Shown here: in pieces, positions 1-8,317 of the stretch
Numbering within the stretch: position 1 is the stretch's first letter
Layout of the letters: each line of letters starts with the position of its first letter
Source: an uncultured Faecalicatena sp.
Lineage (GTDB): Bacteria; Bacillota; Clostridia; Lachnospirales; Lachnospiraceae
Length of the DNA stretch: 63,699 nucleotides
Assembly: GCA_948468385.1 (NCBI GenBank)
Contig: CAOKHZ010000025.1
Location: 1-63,699, forward strand
Direction of reading: 5' to 3'
Made by a program: the position numbers and the translations under genes
Notes under the pieces: model-generated
The model's database searches: none
Told to the model about the DNA's origin: nothing
What the model saw: the letters and a program-made list of their open reading frames with translations, nothing else

Positions 1-108
1 ACCCTTGAATAATGGATATTTTCTAAGTCACCTATTCCAACTATCCAACAGATGTAGGACGGATTTTGCGGACATTCAAAATAAAAAAGAATGTGGAGGT
101 AACAGACA

Positions 109-366
109 ATGGCTAAATCATTATTTGAGAAACTGGGCGGCAGATACGAGCGGCAAGGCGATTACTTAATACCGTGCTTAACTGTATCCACCGAAGAAGA
201 ACAGCCCATAGGCACATGGGGACAGCGGCACTTGGACTATCTGAAACAGGCATAGGGCATAACAGAACGCCTAAAGGAAGAAAGTGCTTTAGAATGGATA
301 GGAAGAATGAATAATATAAGGGCTTGTGCAATGGAGATTGTAAATGGAGAAATTGCTTACAAATGA
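109..366 (+). pseudogene. TnpV-like transposon-encoded protein, internally deleted
   Basis: The frame opens MAKSLFEKLGGRYERQGDY, the typical N-terminus of the small TnpV protein found on clostridial transposons, with a GGAGG ribosome binding site at 95-99. After about 48 codons (...WGQRHLDYLKQA) it meets TAG at 253-255. The same frame then continues with the TnpV C-terminal signature (GITERLKEE... to ...IRACAMEIVNGEIAY) and stops at 366. TnpV is normally about 120 residues, so roughly 35-40 central codons are missing and a stop sits at the junction. The function of TnpV is not well defined. I read this as a dead transposon remnant. Confidence 0.75.
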
Positions 367-489
367 GTGTAGATATATAGTAATTCTTGAAGTGAATATA
401 TTCAGCTTTAGCTATCTCTATTTATGGGTAAATGCTGATTTCCTTGAATTTCGCTATTTGTGGGGTAGATTTTAGAAATAGAGTTTTTA

Positions 490-495
490 TATAAT
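490..495 (+). promoter_or_regulatory. Putative -10 element for the Xre regulator
   Basis: A perfect TATAAT lies 30 bases before the ATG at 525. The sequence 17 bases upstream (AGATTT) is a poor -35, so the promoter may depend on an activator. The ribosome binding site AGGAGG is at 511-516, 8 bases before the start. Confidence 0.5.
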
Positions 496-524
496 GTTAT
501 GTATTAAACAAGGAGGTATTATGA

Positions 525-998
525 ATGGATGTTCAAAAAATTGGTGCGTTCTTAAAGGAACTCCGAAAACAAAATAACTTGACACAAGAGCAGTTAGGTG
601 AAAAGGTAGGTGTAACAAATAAGACTGTTTCAAGATGGGAAACAGGAAAATATATGCCACCAATTGAATGTTTGAAGCTATTGAGTGATATATATCAAAT
701 CAGTATTAATGAAATTCTAATAGGAGAAAAATTGAATGAAGAAGATTATAAAGGAGCAGCTGAAGATAACATTGTGTATACACTGGAAGAGATAGAAGCA
801 AAGGAAAAGAAATTTGAAAATACTATGTTTATCATTATGGGGATAACTTCTTTACTAACGATTACCAGTATGTTTCTTTTGCCAGAGGGAAGTGGATTAA
901 CAGCTGTCGAAAAAGCAAAGGAAATTCTTGTAGTTATATTTATATGGGTTATAGCTCTCATTTCTAATACCTTGAGCATTATTACTATTTTAAGATAA
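525..998 (+). CDS. Xre-family HTH regulator with C-terminal membrane segments
   Basis: The 157-residue protein has an N-terminal HTH_3 (Cro/C1) domain at residues 6-60 (LKELRKQNNLTQEQLG, then NKTVSRWETGKYMP). A short linker leads to two hydrophobic segments (about 100-117 and 133-156), giving a membrane-tethered regulator of a type common in Clostridia. The ATG at 525 is chosen over one at 521 because the latter hits a stop after a few codons. The DNA is more AT-rich than what follows, and the gene sits against the truncated 3' end of the solute-binding pseudogene, so it probably arrived by transfer. Its target is unknown. A similar regulator lies at 41978-42490. Confidence 0.85.
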   Translation: MDVQKIGAFLKELRKQNNLTQEQLGEKVGVTNKTVSRWETGKYMPPIECLKLLSDIYQISINEILIGEKLNEEDYKGAAEDNIVYTLEEIEAKEKKFENTMFIIMGITSLLTITSMFLLPEGSGLTAVEKAKEILVVIFIWVIALISNTLSIITILR

Positions 999-1024
999 TC
1001 AACCAACTTATAGAAAAAATTCTT

Positions 1025-1497
1025 ATGACCGTTTTTCTGCACGTCGGCATCATCCCAGTCCCACGCGTACTCCGTCGGCTTTGCATATTTTACGACCCAG
1101 TCCCTGCGGTAGCTGTAACCCGCCCACGGGTCGATGACACCGTCCCGCAAATTGTAAATCGCATAATAATGCACGTTCCCATCCTCGTCCTGAACTGCAC
1201 GAACGGCTTCAGTTCCGGGTTCTTATCCAAAAACGCCCGGTAATTCGGCATATAGTCTTCCACGTACTGCGTAATGTCCATCAAAATCCCGTTTTCATAC
1301 ATTGTCTGCGGACTATCCGTGGCGACCGACATGTCAATGATTTCCGGATAATCCCCGGTTCCAATCATCGTGTTGAAATTCTCGCTCTCCGAACCGCCGT
1401 CGCCGCAACCTGCCAACAACGTCATCACCATGGCCGCCATCCGTGCCACGGCCGCAATTTTCTTCCAAAAATTCTTTCTTATTATTCTTTCCTCCAT
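1025..1497 (-). pseudogene. Extracellular solute-binding lipoprotein, broken
   Basis: The N-terminus shows a lipoprotein signal ending in LLAGC, followed by the start of a family 1 ABC-transporter substrate-binding protein (ITQYVEDYMPNYRAFLDKNPE), as in clostridial sugar-binding proteins of about 500 residues. Near 1186-1196 the frame shifts, consistent with a small insertion of about 5 bases, and continues in another frame as VHYYAIYNLRDGVIDPWAGY up to about 1025, where homology ends at the AT-rich Xre region. A strong GGAGGAAAG precedes a codon ATA at 1480-1482 where ATG would be expected, so the original start may also be mutated. The protein is truncated to about a third and is non-functional. 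Confidence 0.75.
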
Positions 1498-1500
1498 TTG

Positions 1501-1545
1501 CCATGAGTGCTCAGCACTTGTCCCTTAGAGGCCTTCATGCGAACG
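1501..1545. repeat. Dispersed repeat copy, CCATGAGTG family
   Basis: CCATGAGTGCTCAGCACTTGTC is followed by GGCCTTCATGCGAACG. Related sequence occurs at 11794-11849 and, for the first half only, at 44568-44590. The GTGCTCAGCAC part is a small dyad. Each copy lies upstream of a minus-strand reading frame. Confidence 0.4.
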
Positions 1546-1577
1546 TACTCCGCATTCCCTGGCGGGCTCTGCACAAA

Positions 1578-2144
1578 CTAACGTGCCCCTTCCGCCAACT
1601 TCATTCCCATCAAAATATCCTGCTTCCTTTTTTCAAGCACCGTAAAACCATACTTCTGATAAAACTTCTGCCCGTTTTCATTGTCGCTTCCCACCGAAAG
1701 CATCAACCCCGGCACGTTCATTTCCACCAAATGCGTCCGTAGCGCGTCTATCAGCTTCGTTCCCAGCCCCTGCCGCTGGTAATTTTCATCAATGTCAATG
1801 TGCAAATGTGCCGGATACTGCCCGGCAAACGCCCGTAAGCCGTTAATGGTGCCTTTTCCTAACATCTTCGTCACGGGGTTTTTACTCTTTTTCACGTACA
1901 GTTCCGTAAAATTCTTCTCCCACGTTGCAAAATCCACGGCACACAAGACGTATCCCACCGCCTCGTCCTGGTCGTTTACCGCCACGAAACAATTTTGCGG
2001 CTCCTGCTCAATATAATAATGGCAAAATACCGTCCAGAGCACCCGTTTCATCATGTCGCCCGACAGCGGACCGGATGCCGTCCCAGCACAAACCCGCTCG
2101 ACACGCTCCCGATCCTTTTCCTGATATTTCCTGATTGCAACCAC
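1578..2144 (-). CDS. GNAT-family N-acetyltransferase
   Basis: This is a GCN5-related acetyltransferase of about 188 residues, expected to transfer the acetyl group of acetyl-CoA to an amine. Motif A is visible as HLHIDIDENYQRQGLGTKLI (R/QxxGxG/A type acetyl-CoA loop), and motif B as NENGQKFYQKYGFTVLEK. I prefer the GTG at 2144 (VVAIRKYQEKDRE), because a GAGGTG ribosome binding site lies 6 bases upstream. A longer reading from 2165 is possible. The end overlaps nothing, and the next minus-strand gene upstream starts at 2628. The substrate cannot be told from sequence. Confidence 0.8.
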   Translation of the reverse strand: MVAIRKYQEKDRERVERVCAGTASGPLSGDMMKRVLWTVFCHYYIEQEPQNCFVAVNDQDEAVGYVLCAVDFATWEKNFTELYVKKSKNPVTKMLGKGTINGLRAFAGQYPAHLHIDIDENYQRQGLGTKLIDALRTHLVEMNVPGLMLSVGSDNENGQKFYQKYGFTVLEKRKQDILMGMKLAEGAR

Positions 2145-2166
2145 CTTTTCACCTCGTTTCCTCACA

Positions 2167-2628
2167 TTACGAAAATCGAATTTTCTTCAACTGCGTAAGC
2201 CCGGTTCCTTCATATTGCAGGTACAATGCCTTGTCTCCCGAAACATGCAGCATGGTGCCCGTCGTCCTCCACTCGTCCGACGCGGCGACCAGAACCGTGC
2301 CCACACATTCCCCATCCGCGAATACCTTGAAGCTTCCCTGCCCCTCGCCGCGCACCAAAAGTTCCAGCATCACGTCCTTGTCAAAATGGAAATATTTATA
2401 CCCGATGTGGGTGCCATTTCCTATATCCGCAATGAAGTGCTCGCCATTCTTGCTCGTAATATACGGAATGCACTCCTCGATTTTCTGCGGTGGCGTGTGC
2501 GGCATCGCCCCGTTCGTTAAGTTGCAGGCAATCATGGCCGGATATGTCCCTTGTGCCAAAAGCGGCTCGCCGTCCGGGATATAGGCTTCTGGCGGCAGAT
2601 ACGGATTCACCGCTTGCTTCTTTTCCAT
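2167..2628 (-). pseudogene. GH43-family glycoside hydrolase remnant lacking the catalytic domain
   Basis: Residues 8-21 (NPYLPPEAYIPDGEP) match the extreme N-terminus of family 43 beta-xylosidase/arabinofuranosidase-type enzymes. From about residue 26 (GTYPAMIACNL) the protein jumps to the C-terminal CBM6-like beta-sandwich that normally follows the five-bladed propeller (GYKYFHFDKDVMLELLVRG, ALYLQYEGTG). The roughly 300-350 residue catalytic domain is missing although the frame is intact and an AGGAGG ribosome binding site precedes the ATG. It may still make a small carbohydrate-binding protein, but I read it as an in-frame deletion product. Confidence 0.7.
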
Positions 2629-2760
2629 TTGAAAACCTCCTTGTTTTAGCTAATTTTATTGTACGTCATTTTTCATTCTCCCAAAGTTGTCATCGCGCCG
2701 ATTAGCCAGAAAAACGCACGGTACCAGCATGATCCGCACTCGTTAAGCCCACATTTTGCT

Positions 2761-3453
2761 CTAGGTTTCCGTCGTATACTTTACGCATCTGACTTCCTCC
2801 ATGTTTCCCAGTACGCGTAACACTTCTTCTTTTTTATTCTTTCCCATATTGTGCACGGAAAGCACCACCTTTTGAAACTCACTCTTTTTCTTTTTTGCCA
2901 CGGAAACCCCGTCAATTTTCAACCCCATTTTCTCTAGTTTTCGCATGACGGTTTCCGTGGCCGTCGTCGTCCTCGTTTCCATGTACAAATGAAACTGTAC
3001 GTTTTCCGGCATCAATTTTTGTTCCCAGCCTTTCACCCAGGTCAATACAACCATCTCCACCATTGTCGCGACAACCGCCACAAAGTAAAAACCGGCTCCC
3101 ACCGCCAATCCAATACAAGCTGAAGCCCACAATCCGGCCGCCGTGGTCAATCCCCTTACCTTTTCCTTGTCGGAGAGGATGCTGCCCGCCCCTAAAAATC
3201 CAATACCGCTAACTACCTGCGCGCCCAAACGGGTAGGATCCCCCATCCCATAACGCTCATATATGTATTGACCCGTCAGCATTACCACCGCCGCGCCGAC
3301 GCAGACCAATATATGGGTCCGCATGCCCGCCGGCTGCCCGATTTTCGCCCTATTCAATCCAATCAGGCTTCCGGCAATGGTCGCCATAAAAATACGAATG
3401 AGAATAGACGCGAAGTTTAACTGATCCAAATAATTCAAAACATAGTTTACCAT
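2761..3453 (-). CDS. MgtC/SapB-family membrane protein
   Basis: The 230-residue protein has the MgtC/SapB N-terminal membrane domain: about four helices with the family motifs GSLIGLNRA, GMRTHILVCVGAA and SGIGFLGAGSI plus GLTTAAGLWASA. A cytosolic C-terminal ACT-like domain follows (from about 140: VQFHLYMETRTTTATETVMRKLEK). MgtC relatives are linked to magnesium homeostasis and growth at low Mg2+, but the molecular activity of clostridial members is not settled. The start at 3453 is preferred over an upstream ATG at 3516, because MVNYVLNYL begins directly before the amphipathic and membrane part. Confidence 0.85.
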   Translation of the reverse strand: MVNYVLNYLDQLNFASILIRIFMATIAGSLIGLNRAKIGQPAGMRTHILVCVGAAVVMLTGQYIYERYGMGDPTRLGAQVVSGIGFLGAGSILSDKEKVRGLTTAAGLWASACIGLAVGAGFYFVAVVATMVEMVVLTWVKGWEQKLMPENVQFHLYMETRTTTATETVMRKLEKMGLKIDGVSVAKKKKSEFQKVVLSVHNMGKNKKEEVLRVLGNMEEVRCVKYTTET

Positions 3454-3558
3454 GTCCCTACATCCCCTTTTTTTAATGCGTAGCATAATTATCGCAAATA
3501 AGCTAAAACATGTCAATATTTTCTTCTCCGTTACTTTTCGGTTCTGACGATCGAATCA

Positions 3559-3587
3559 TTGACGAATGGTAAAAAACTAGATATACT
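3559..3587 (+). promoter_or_regulatory. Predicted sigma-A promoter of the phosphatase gene
   Basis: TTGACG at 3559-3564, a 17-base spacer and TATACT at 3582-3587, with the AGGAGG ribosome binding site of the gene at 3604-3609. Close to the vegetative consensus. Confidence 0.7.
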
Positions 3588-3618
3588 ATTTGAAAACGAG
3601 ATAGGAGGATGGCGAAAG

Positions 3619-4446
3619 ATGAAAAGTAAGAGAATGAGACTGCAGAAGCTTTACAACACGAGGGATTTAGGAGGAATGAAGACGGCAGATGGGCACACGA
3701 TCAAGAAAAATTGCCTGATTCGTAGCGGGCAGTTATATGCGGCGACGGAGGCGGATATAGAAACATTGCGCAGCTACGGGGTTACGCAGATACTGGACTT
3801 GCGGACGGCGCAGGAGAAAAAAGAGAAGCCGGATCCGCAGATTGCCGGGGCGGGCTACGTACATATGCCGATTTTGACAGATATGATGCAGGGAATCACC
3901 CGGGAGGAAGCGGCAGACAAGCAGATTCTTTCACAAGAAGAAATGTTTGCCGGAATCGGGGAGAATCCGGGACTTATGATAGAATACATGGTGAAAGTAT
4001 ATCAGCTATTTGTGATGGATGAACATGCCATTGCCCAGTATGCAAGGTTTTTGAATCTCATACTGGAAAACGAGTCCGGGGCGACGCTGTGGCATTGTGT
4101 GGGCGGAAAAGATCGCGCCGGATTTGGCGCAGTGTTAGTACAAGAATGCCTGGGCGTGAGCCGCGAGGATGTCATGGAGGATTATTTGTTTACCAACGAA
4201 TGCCTGAAAACGGAGAGCGACCAGATGTTTGTAAGTATTAAGGCACAACATCATATTACCAGCGATGAGGAAGCGGCAAAATTGGAGAAAGTGGTACAAG
4301 CGATACACGCCGCGAAAGAAGAATACTTGAACGGCATTTATCAGACGGTGGAAAAGACACATGGTGACTTTGAGACCTTCCTCGAGAAAGCACTGGGCAT
4401 GGGCGAGGACAAGATTGCCAGAATGCGGGAGAGATTTTTGGAGTGA
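3619..4446 (+). CDS. Tyrosine-protein phosphatase-like protein (DSP superfamily)
   Basis: The 275-residue protein carries the Cys-x5-Arg phosphatase loop as HCVGGKDRAG near residue 180, and the bacterial tyrosine-phosphatase N-terminal motif NTRDLGG followed by IRSGQL and ILDLRT. This is the layout of the Y_phosphatase3 family (LipA/IphP-like). The Cys is the expected nucleophile and a general-acid Asp may lie further upstream. The ATG at 3619 is chosen for its AGGAGG site. An upstream ATG at 3559 falls inside the predicted promoter. The stop codon TGA is shared with the first bases of a hairpin repeat. The physiological substrate is unknown. Confidence 0.8.
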   Translation: MKSKRMRLQKLYNTRDLGGMKTADGHTIKKNCLIRSGQLYAATEADIETLRSYGVTQILDLRTAQEKKEKPDPQIAGAGYVHMPILTDMMQGITREEAADKQILSQEEMFAGIGENPGLMIEYMVKVYQLFVMDEHAIAQYARFLNLILENESGATLWHCVGGKDRAGFGAVLVQECLGVSREDVMEDYLFTNECLKTESDQMFVSIKAQHHITSDEEAAKLEKVVQAIHAAKEEYLNGIYQTVEKTHGDFETFLEKALGMGEDKIARMRERFLE

Positions 4447-4607
4447 AATACTCCGCGGCAAGCTGCGGGATATTGCAGCCGCGCCGCCATTCGGGGCGGG
4501 ATAAGTCCGGAAATCTCCTTTTCCCTATGCGACAGCTATATCCAAAGATTGGAGAACTGCACGGAAAGCATGACTTGTGCCGCCCGCGCCAACGCGGCCC
4601 GAATTGT
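4444..4607. repeat. Hairpin repeat element, copy 1
   Basis: The stretch begins TGAAATACTCCGCGGCAAGC and pairs imperfectly with GCTGCGGGATATTGCA (4444-4477). It ends around AAGCATGACTTGTGCC and CGCGGCCCGAAT. The order GTGAAATAC-hairpin ... AAGCATGACTT ... CGCG(G)CCGAAT resembles the better preserved element at 53734-53826. It sits directly after the phosphatase gene. Confidence 0.5.
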
Positions 4608-4682
4608 AACGGGTATCCTACTTTTTTGTATAATTTTCCTGCTTTTTAAATATAGCACGACGTATTTTCTACGAAATAACTC

Positions 4683-4710
4683 TTGCAATTTTTTCACAAA
4701 ACCGTAAAAT
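4683..4710 (+). promoter_or_regulatory. Possible promoter of the D-Ala-D-Ala ligase gene
   Basis: TTGCAA at 4683-4688, a 16-base spacer and TAAAAT at 4705-4710, about 75 bases before the ATG. Acceptable but not a strong match. Confidence 0.4.
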
Positions 4711-4786
4711 GGAATAAGATGTGTAAATGGCAAATTCGCCTGAAAATGGCTTTTAATTTTCAAGTGGATGGAGAGGAGTATCATTT

Positions 4787-5845
4787 ATGAAAATTATAGT
4801 TTTAGCAGGGGGACTTAGCACGGAGCGCGACGTGTCCCTCGTCTCCGGTGCCGGTATATGTAAGACATTGCTGGCCAAGGGACATGACGTTTTTCTATTG
4901 GACGTTTTCATGGGCTTTCCTTATGACAAAGACAAACTGGAAGAGGTATTCACCCTTCCCGGACACGGCCTCGATGCCGCATTTGATATCCGCACGGAGG
5001 AACCCGACCTCGAGGCGGTCAAGGCCTCCCGCGCGGGTGACCTAGACTGTTTCTTTGGTCCCAACGTGATTGAACTGTGCCGGATGGCAGACATCACCTT
5101 CTTGGGCCTCCACGGCGGCGAAGGCGAAAACGGCAAGCTACAGGCAGCATTCGACCTGCTTGGCATCCGCTACACGGGCTCTGGCTCCCTCGGCTGCGCC
5201 GTTGCCATGCACAAAGGCATCAGCAGGCAGATTTTCCAGGAATCGGGCGTGATCACGCCGGCCGGCGTTTGCATTCATAAAAATAAGCTCAAAAAATCCT
5301 TAGACGATTTGGGACTTTCGTTGCCGGTCGTGGTAAAGCCGTGTTGCGGTGGTTCCTCCATCGGAGTTTATATCGCGAACACGACCGAAGAATACGAGGA
5401 AGCCCTCGAACAATCCTTCCGTTACGAGGATGAATTAGTTATAGAACAATACATCAAGGGACGTGAATTTTCCTGCGGCATCGTCGGCGATTTCATCCTG
5501 CCGCCGATTGAAATGATTCCCAAGGGCGAGTTTTTCGACTATGCCTGCAAGTACCAGGCCGACGCCACCTTGGAAGTCTGCCCGGCCGACATCAGCCAGG
5601 AGGTCACCTCCCGCATGCAGGAACAGACGCTTCGTGCTTTCCACGCCCTCAAACTTGGCGTATACGCGCGGGCGGATTTCCTTATGGATGAAAACGAAAA
5701 CCTTTACTGCCTTGAGGTCAATACGCTGCCCGGCATGACCGAGGCCAGCTTGTTACCAAAAGAGGCCAAGGCCGTCGGCATCGAATACGGCGACCTTTGC
5801 GAAAAAATCATCCGCGAGACCCTCCGGGAACGCTATCCTTCATGA
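4787..5845 (+). CDS. ddl: D-alanine--D-alanine ligase
   Basis: This ATP-grasp enzyme of 352 residues makes the D-Ala-D-Ala dipeptide for peptidoglycan in the cytosol. The family landmarks are in order: the N-terminal GGLSTERDVSLVSG (substrate loop), FLGLHGGEGENGKLQAAFDLLGI, YTGSGSLGCAVAMHKG, the ATP-grasp segment VVVKPCCGGSSIGV, EQYIKGREFSCGIVG, and the metal-binding end LYCLEVNTLPGMTEASLLPKEA. A GAGAGGAG ribosome binding site precedes the ATG. The length is slightly short of the 360-370 usual for the family. The terminator at 5873 suggests a monocistronic unit. Confidence 0.93.
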   Translation: MKIIVLAGGLSTERDVSLVSGAGICKTLLAKGHDVFLLDVFMGFPYDKDKLEEVFTLPGHGLDAAFDIRTEEPDLEAVKASRAGDLDCFFGPNVIELCRMADITFLGLHGGEGENGKLQAAFDLLGIRYTGSGSLGCAVAMHKGISRQIFQESGVITPAGVCIHKNKLKKSLDDLGLSLPVVVKPCCGGSSIGVYIANTTEEYEEALEQSFRYEDELVIEQYIKGREFSCGIVGDFILPPIEMIPKGEFFDYACKYQADATLEVCPADISQEVTSRMQEQTLRAFHALKLGVYARADFLMDENENLYCLEVNTLPGMTEASLLPKEAKAVGIEYGDLCEKIIRETLRERYPS

Positions 5846-5872
5846 CCCGCGCCCCATCCTCGCCGATAGTAA

Positions 5873-5910
5873 ATCGCCGTCCCTATTGCGTAGGGGCGGC
5901 GATATTTTTC
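5873..5910 (+). terminator. Intrinsic terminator after ddl
   Basis: ATCGCCGTCCCTA pairs with TAGGGGCGGCGAT (13-bp stem with one G-U) around the loop TTGCG, followed by ATTTTTC. It overlaps the 3' end of the converging DivIVA-like gene, so its GC-rich stem is also part of that coding sequence. Confidence 0.75.
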
Positions 5911-6584
5911 TCCTCTTCTTCCATTCCTTTCACCCACTCTTCAAGCGCCCTATACTCCTCCCCGTCCCAAAATTCCTCCAAACGGAGCGGCATGCCCTCG
6001 ACCATGCGGCTCATCTTGTCATAAACGTCATGCAATCCTTGTTGTGCGTCGTTGACCTCCTTCATGTATTGCATAATCCTATTCTTCGCCGTGTCCAACT
6101 GAATCGCCTTTTCTTCCAATTCCGCTTCAATCCGGTTCACAATCACGTTTTTCCGCGTCTCCGCCTCAACGACGGCGGCCGCGATAATTTTATTCCCTTC
6201 CTCGCGCGCCTCTGCCCTAATCAAGTCCGCGTCCCTGCCCACGTCCTCTAATACTTTCGTGGCCATTCGGTAATCCAACAAGGCCTTTTCTCTTTGCTCG
6301 CCTTGCCGCCGCAGTTCCTCCCTCGTCTGCTCCAAGACTCGTGCTTGTTCCTGAGCCTCTATTTTCGCCTGCGCAAGCTCTTTCTGAAGCTTTGAAATCT
6401 GCTCCTCCTGCTCCCGCTTGTACTCCTCACATTCCTTCAGCCGCTGAATCGTCTCGGCACTCTCCTTCTGGTACAAGCCCCTGGCCTCATCAAGTTCCTT
6501 TTTCAAGGCCTCAATATATTCACGAACCTCGCCCTTATGATATCCTCCAAACAGCACTGAACGGAACTCTTCTTTCCTCTCCAT
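5883..6584 (-). CDS. DivIVA-like coiled-coil protein at the end of fibre operon 1
   Basis: The 233-residue protein starts with a DivIVA/GpsB-type lipid-binding signature (FRSVLFGGYHKGEVREYIEA). An almost unbroken coiled coil rich in Glu, Lys, Gln and Arg follows, from residue 20 to about 200. No membrane segment is present. DivIVA proteins bind curved membrane at poles and septa and recruit partners. The ATG lies 2 bases after the stop of the SipW-type peptidase gene, and its ribosome binding site (GGAGAAAGG) is inside that gene's last codons, so the two are very likely co-translated. Locus 2 has no counterpart. A role in placing the fibre machinery at a pole or septum is inference. Confidence 0.75.
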   Translation of the reverse strand: MERKEEFRSVLFGGYHKGEVREYIEALKKELDEARGLYQKESAETIQRLKECEEYKREQEEQISKLQKELAQAKIEAQEQARVLEQTREELRRQGEQREKALLDYRMATKVLEDVGRDADLIRAEAREEGNKIIAAAVVEAETRKNVIVNRIEAELEEKAIQLDTAKNRIMQYMKEVNDAQQGLHDVYDKMSRMVEGMPLRLEEFWDGEEYRALEEWVKGMEEEEKNIAAPTQ

Positions 6585-6586
6585 AA

Positions 6587-7186
6587 TTACCTTTCTCCTC
6601 TCGTCCCAAGCAGGTTGAGCACCAGCCCCAACACGACGATGCAGGCCGCGGCAATTTTCCCGTAAAGCGACGTCATGATCGTGAGCAGCTTTCCGACATA
6701 GGGAACGGAAAGCGCCACCCGCCCAATGTAGTTCTCATATGAGACCGGCGTGGGATCCTCCTCGTCGTTGGCATCACCCTTCGTGTGAAACGTGCCGGAC
6801 ACCACGTTATTTTTCACGACCCGGTGAGTAATGATTCCCCCGTCTTTTGGCGAACTATAAAACGCGATGACATCGTCCTCCGCCACGTCCTCCGGCCGGC
6901 CGCCCTGCACGTACAGCAAACTGCCCACCGGTATCGCCGGTTCCATGCTGCCGCTTAAGACGTTGTACATGTGAAAGCCAAATACTCCCGGTAAAACCAA
7001 AAGCGAACACAAGAGGATGACGATGACAATCATCGCCGTCCCCGTCACGCTACAAATCCCGCCAAGTACGTTGCCTTTCTTTTTCTTCCTCGTGCCACGC
7101 TTTTGCGCGTCGTGCCTCTGCACGTCACTCTTTGGCACGCCACTTCTTTGCACGTCATTTTTTATATCTTCTCTTTTTCCCGTCAT
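6587..7186 (-). CDS. SipW-type (ER-type) signal peptidase I, locus 1
   Basis: A 199-residue membrane peptidase. Membrane segments lie at about 50-71 and 172-193. The catalytic Ser80 sits in SGSMEP, and the general base position is His121 (ITHRVV) rather than Lys, which is the hallmark of SipW/ER-type enzymes. GDAND around Asp138 completes the active site. SipW in Bacillus processes TasA and TapA. Here two proteins with SipW-style signal peptides (9294-10064 and 10064-10606) are encoded just upstream in the same operon and are the likely substrates. The basic N-terminal tail (about 35 residues) is longer than usual. The start overlaps the stop of the MucBP-like gene by 4 bases. Confidence 0.88.
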   Translation of the reverse strand: MTGKREDIKNDVQRSGVPKSDVQRHDAQKRGTRKKKKGNVLGGICSVTGTAMIVIVILLCSLLVLPGVFGFHMYNVLSGSMEPAIPVGSLLYVQGGRPEDVAEDDVIAFYSSPKDGGIITHRVVKNNVVSGTFHTKGDANDEEDPTPVSYENYIGRVALSVPYVGKLLTIMTSLYGKIAAACIVVLGLVLNLLGTRGER

Positions 7187-8316
7187 AATTCTTTTTCGTC
7201 ATCCGATTCGTCCGTCGTTTTTTTCGTCCGTTGCTTCGTCTGCGTGACCAACACGCCCTTCTTCTTCCGAAGAAGCACCGCCATCACGATTAATGCCGCT
7301 ACCGCTATGACCCCGATCATAATATAAAATGGCATATAGCCCATCATCCTTCCGGAAGACTCTTGTAATCTCTTGTTCTCAAGCGGAACGTCCTCGTCAT
7401 CCAAATCCTGCAGGTTCTGCGGAACCTCCTCGTCAGGCACCGCCGTCAAATCCCCGCCAATCACATCCGGCACGCCCTCGGCCATATCCGGCAACGGTAT
7501 TCCCTGTCCCTCGCCAATCGGGCCTTCTGGTGCCACGCCCGCACCCGCTCCGTCGGCCACACCGTCACCGCCAACTCCCGTTCCGTCAGCCGCACCGCCG
7601 TTTCCTGCCCCTCCGGTGGTGCCACCGCCTACTCCATCTCCGTCAGCCGCGCCGCCAGTCACGCCGCCACCGTTCGCATCGCCGCCAGTCGTTCCACCCG
7701 GCGCGCTGCCAGTTTGCACCGGCGTATATTGGAAATCAAACACGTTCTCTACTTCGTTTGCGGACAAGGTCTTTACCATGTTAAGCGCCTGCGGCTGATA
7801 ACCGTCCACGTAGCGCGCCGATACATATTGGCGCTCCCCGACCGCGCCATAATACGTGTCGCTCGACAAAAGGCCGCGGCCGTTCACATCCACGTAATTT
7901 ACCGTATAAGCCACCATGTCTCCCTTGACCCCATAAGCGATTACGTAATCCCGGTCACTCGCCACCGCGAACGAGGACTCCGTCGCTTCCGAATTGTCTC
8001 GTCCGGACCTACGCACGCCCCTCGCATAATACCTCTCGTCCGTCACCGTCACGGCATCCTGGTAAACGATATACACGATGTCACCATATTTCAAACCGCT
8101 GATTATGATTCGATCCCCGTCGAAAGTGACATCGGCTCCAACCGGTGCCTCGATTCCCTCCCCCGTCAACACGCCCTGATTTCCGGCATATAACCTTACC
8201 GTATAGGTATATTGCTCCTCTGCCGCAAACGCCGTCCGGGAAAGCATCACGACCAGCACGGACAAAACCAGAATACTCACCTGCGCCCTTCCAAGCGTCT
8301 TTTTCCAGCACCTCAT
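7183..8316 (-). CDS. MucBP-like repeat protein with C-terminal membrane anchor, locus 1
   Basis: Start chosen at ATG 8316 (MRCWKKTLGRAQ), which has a GGGAGG site and a clear signal peptide ending TAFAAEEQ; an earlier in-frame ATG at 8424 lacks this. The mature part has a beta-rich module (residues 32-125), then a MucBP-like module (AYTVNYVDVNGRGLL ... YQPQALNMVKTL, about 128-195). A Gly/Thr/Ala/Asp-rich low-complexity linker (195-260), an acidic Pro-containing stretch, and a membrane helix (about 325-347) with a basic tail ending in DESDDEKEL follow. No LPxTG motif is visible, so it is probably membrane-anchored. MucBP domains are associated with mucin binding. Its place between fibre genes and SipW suggests an anchor or accessory subunit. 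Confidence 0.75.
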   Translation of the reverse strand: MRCWKKTLGRAQVSILVLSVLVVMLSRTAFAAEEQYTYTVRLYAGNQGVLTGEGIEAPVGADVTFDGDRIIISGLKYGDIVYIVYQDAVTVTDERYYARGVRRSGRDNSEATESSFAVASDRDYVIAYGVKGDMVAYTVNYVDVNGRGLLSSDTYYGAVGERQYVSARYVDGYQPQALNMVKTLSANEVENVFDFQYTPVQTGSAPGGTTGGDANGGGVTGGAADGDGVGGGTTGGAGNGGAADGTGVGGDGVADGAGAGVAPEGPIGEGQGIPLPDMAEGVPDVIGGDLTAVPDEEVPQNLQDLDDEDVPLENKRLQESSGRMMGYMPFYIMIGVIAVAALIVMAVLLRKKKGVLVTQTKQRTKKTTDESDDEKEL

Positions 8317-8317
8317 G

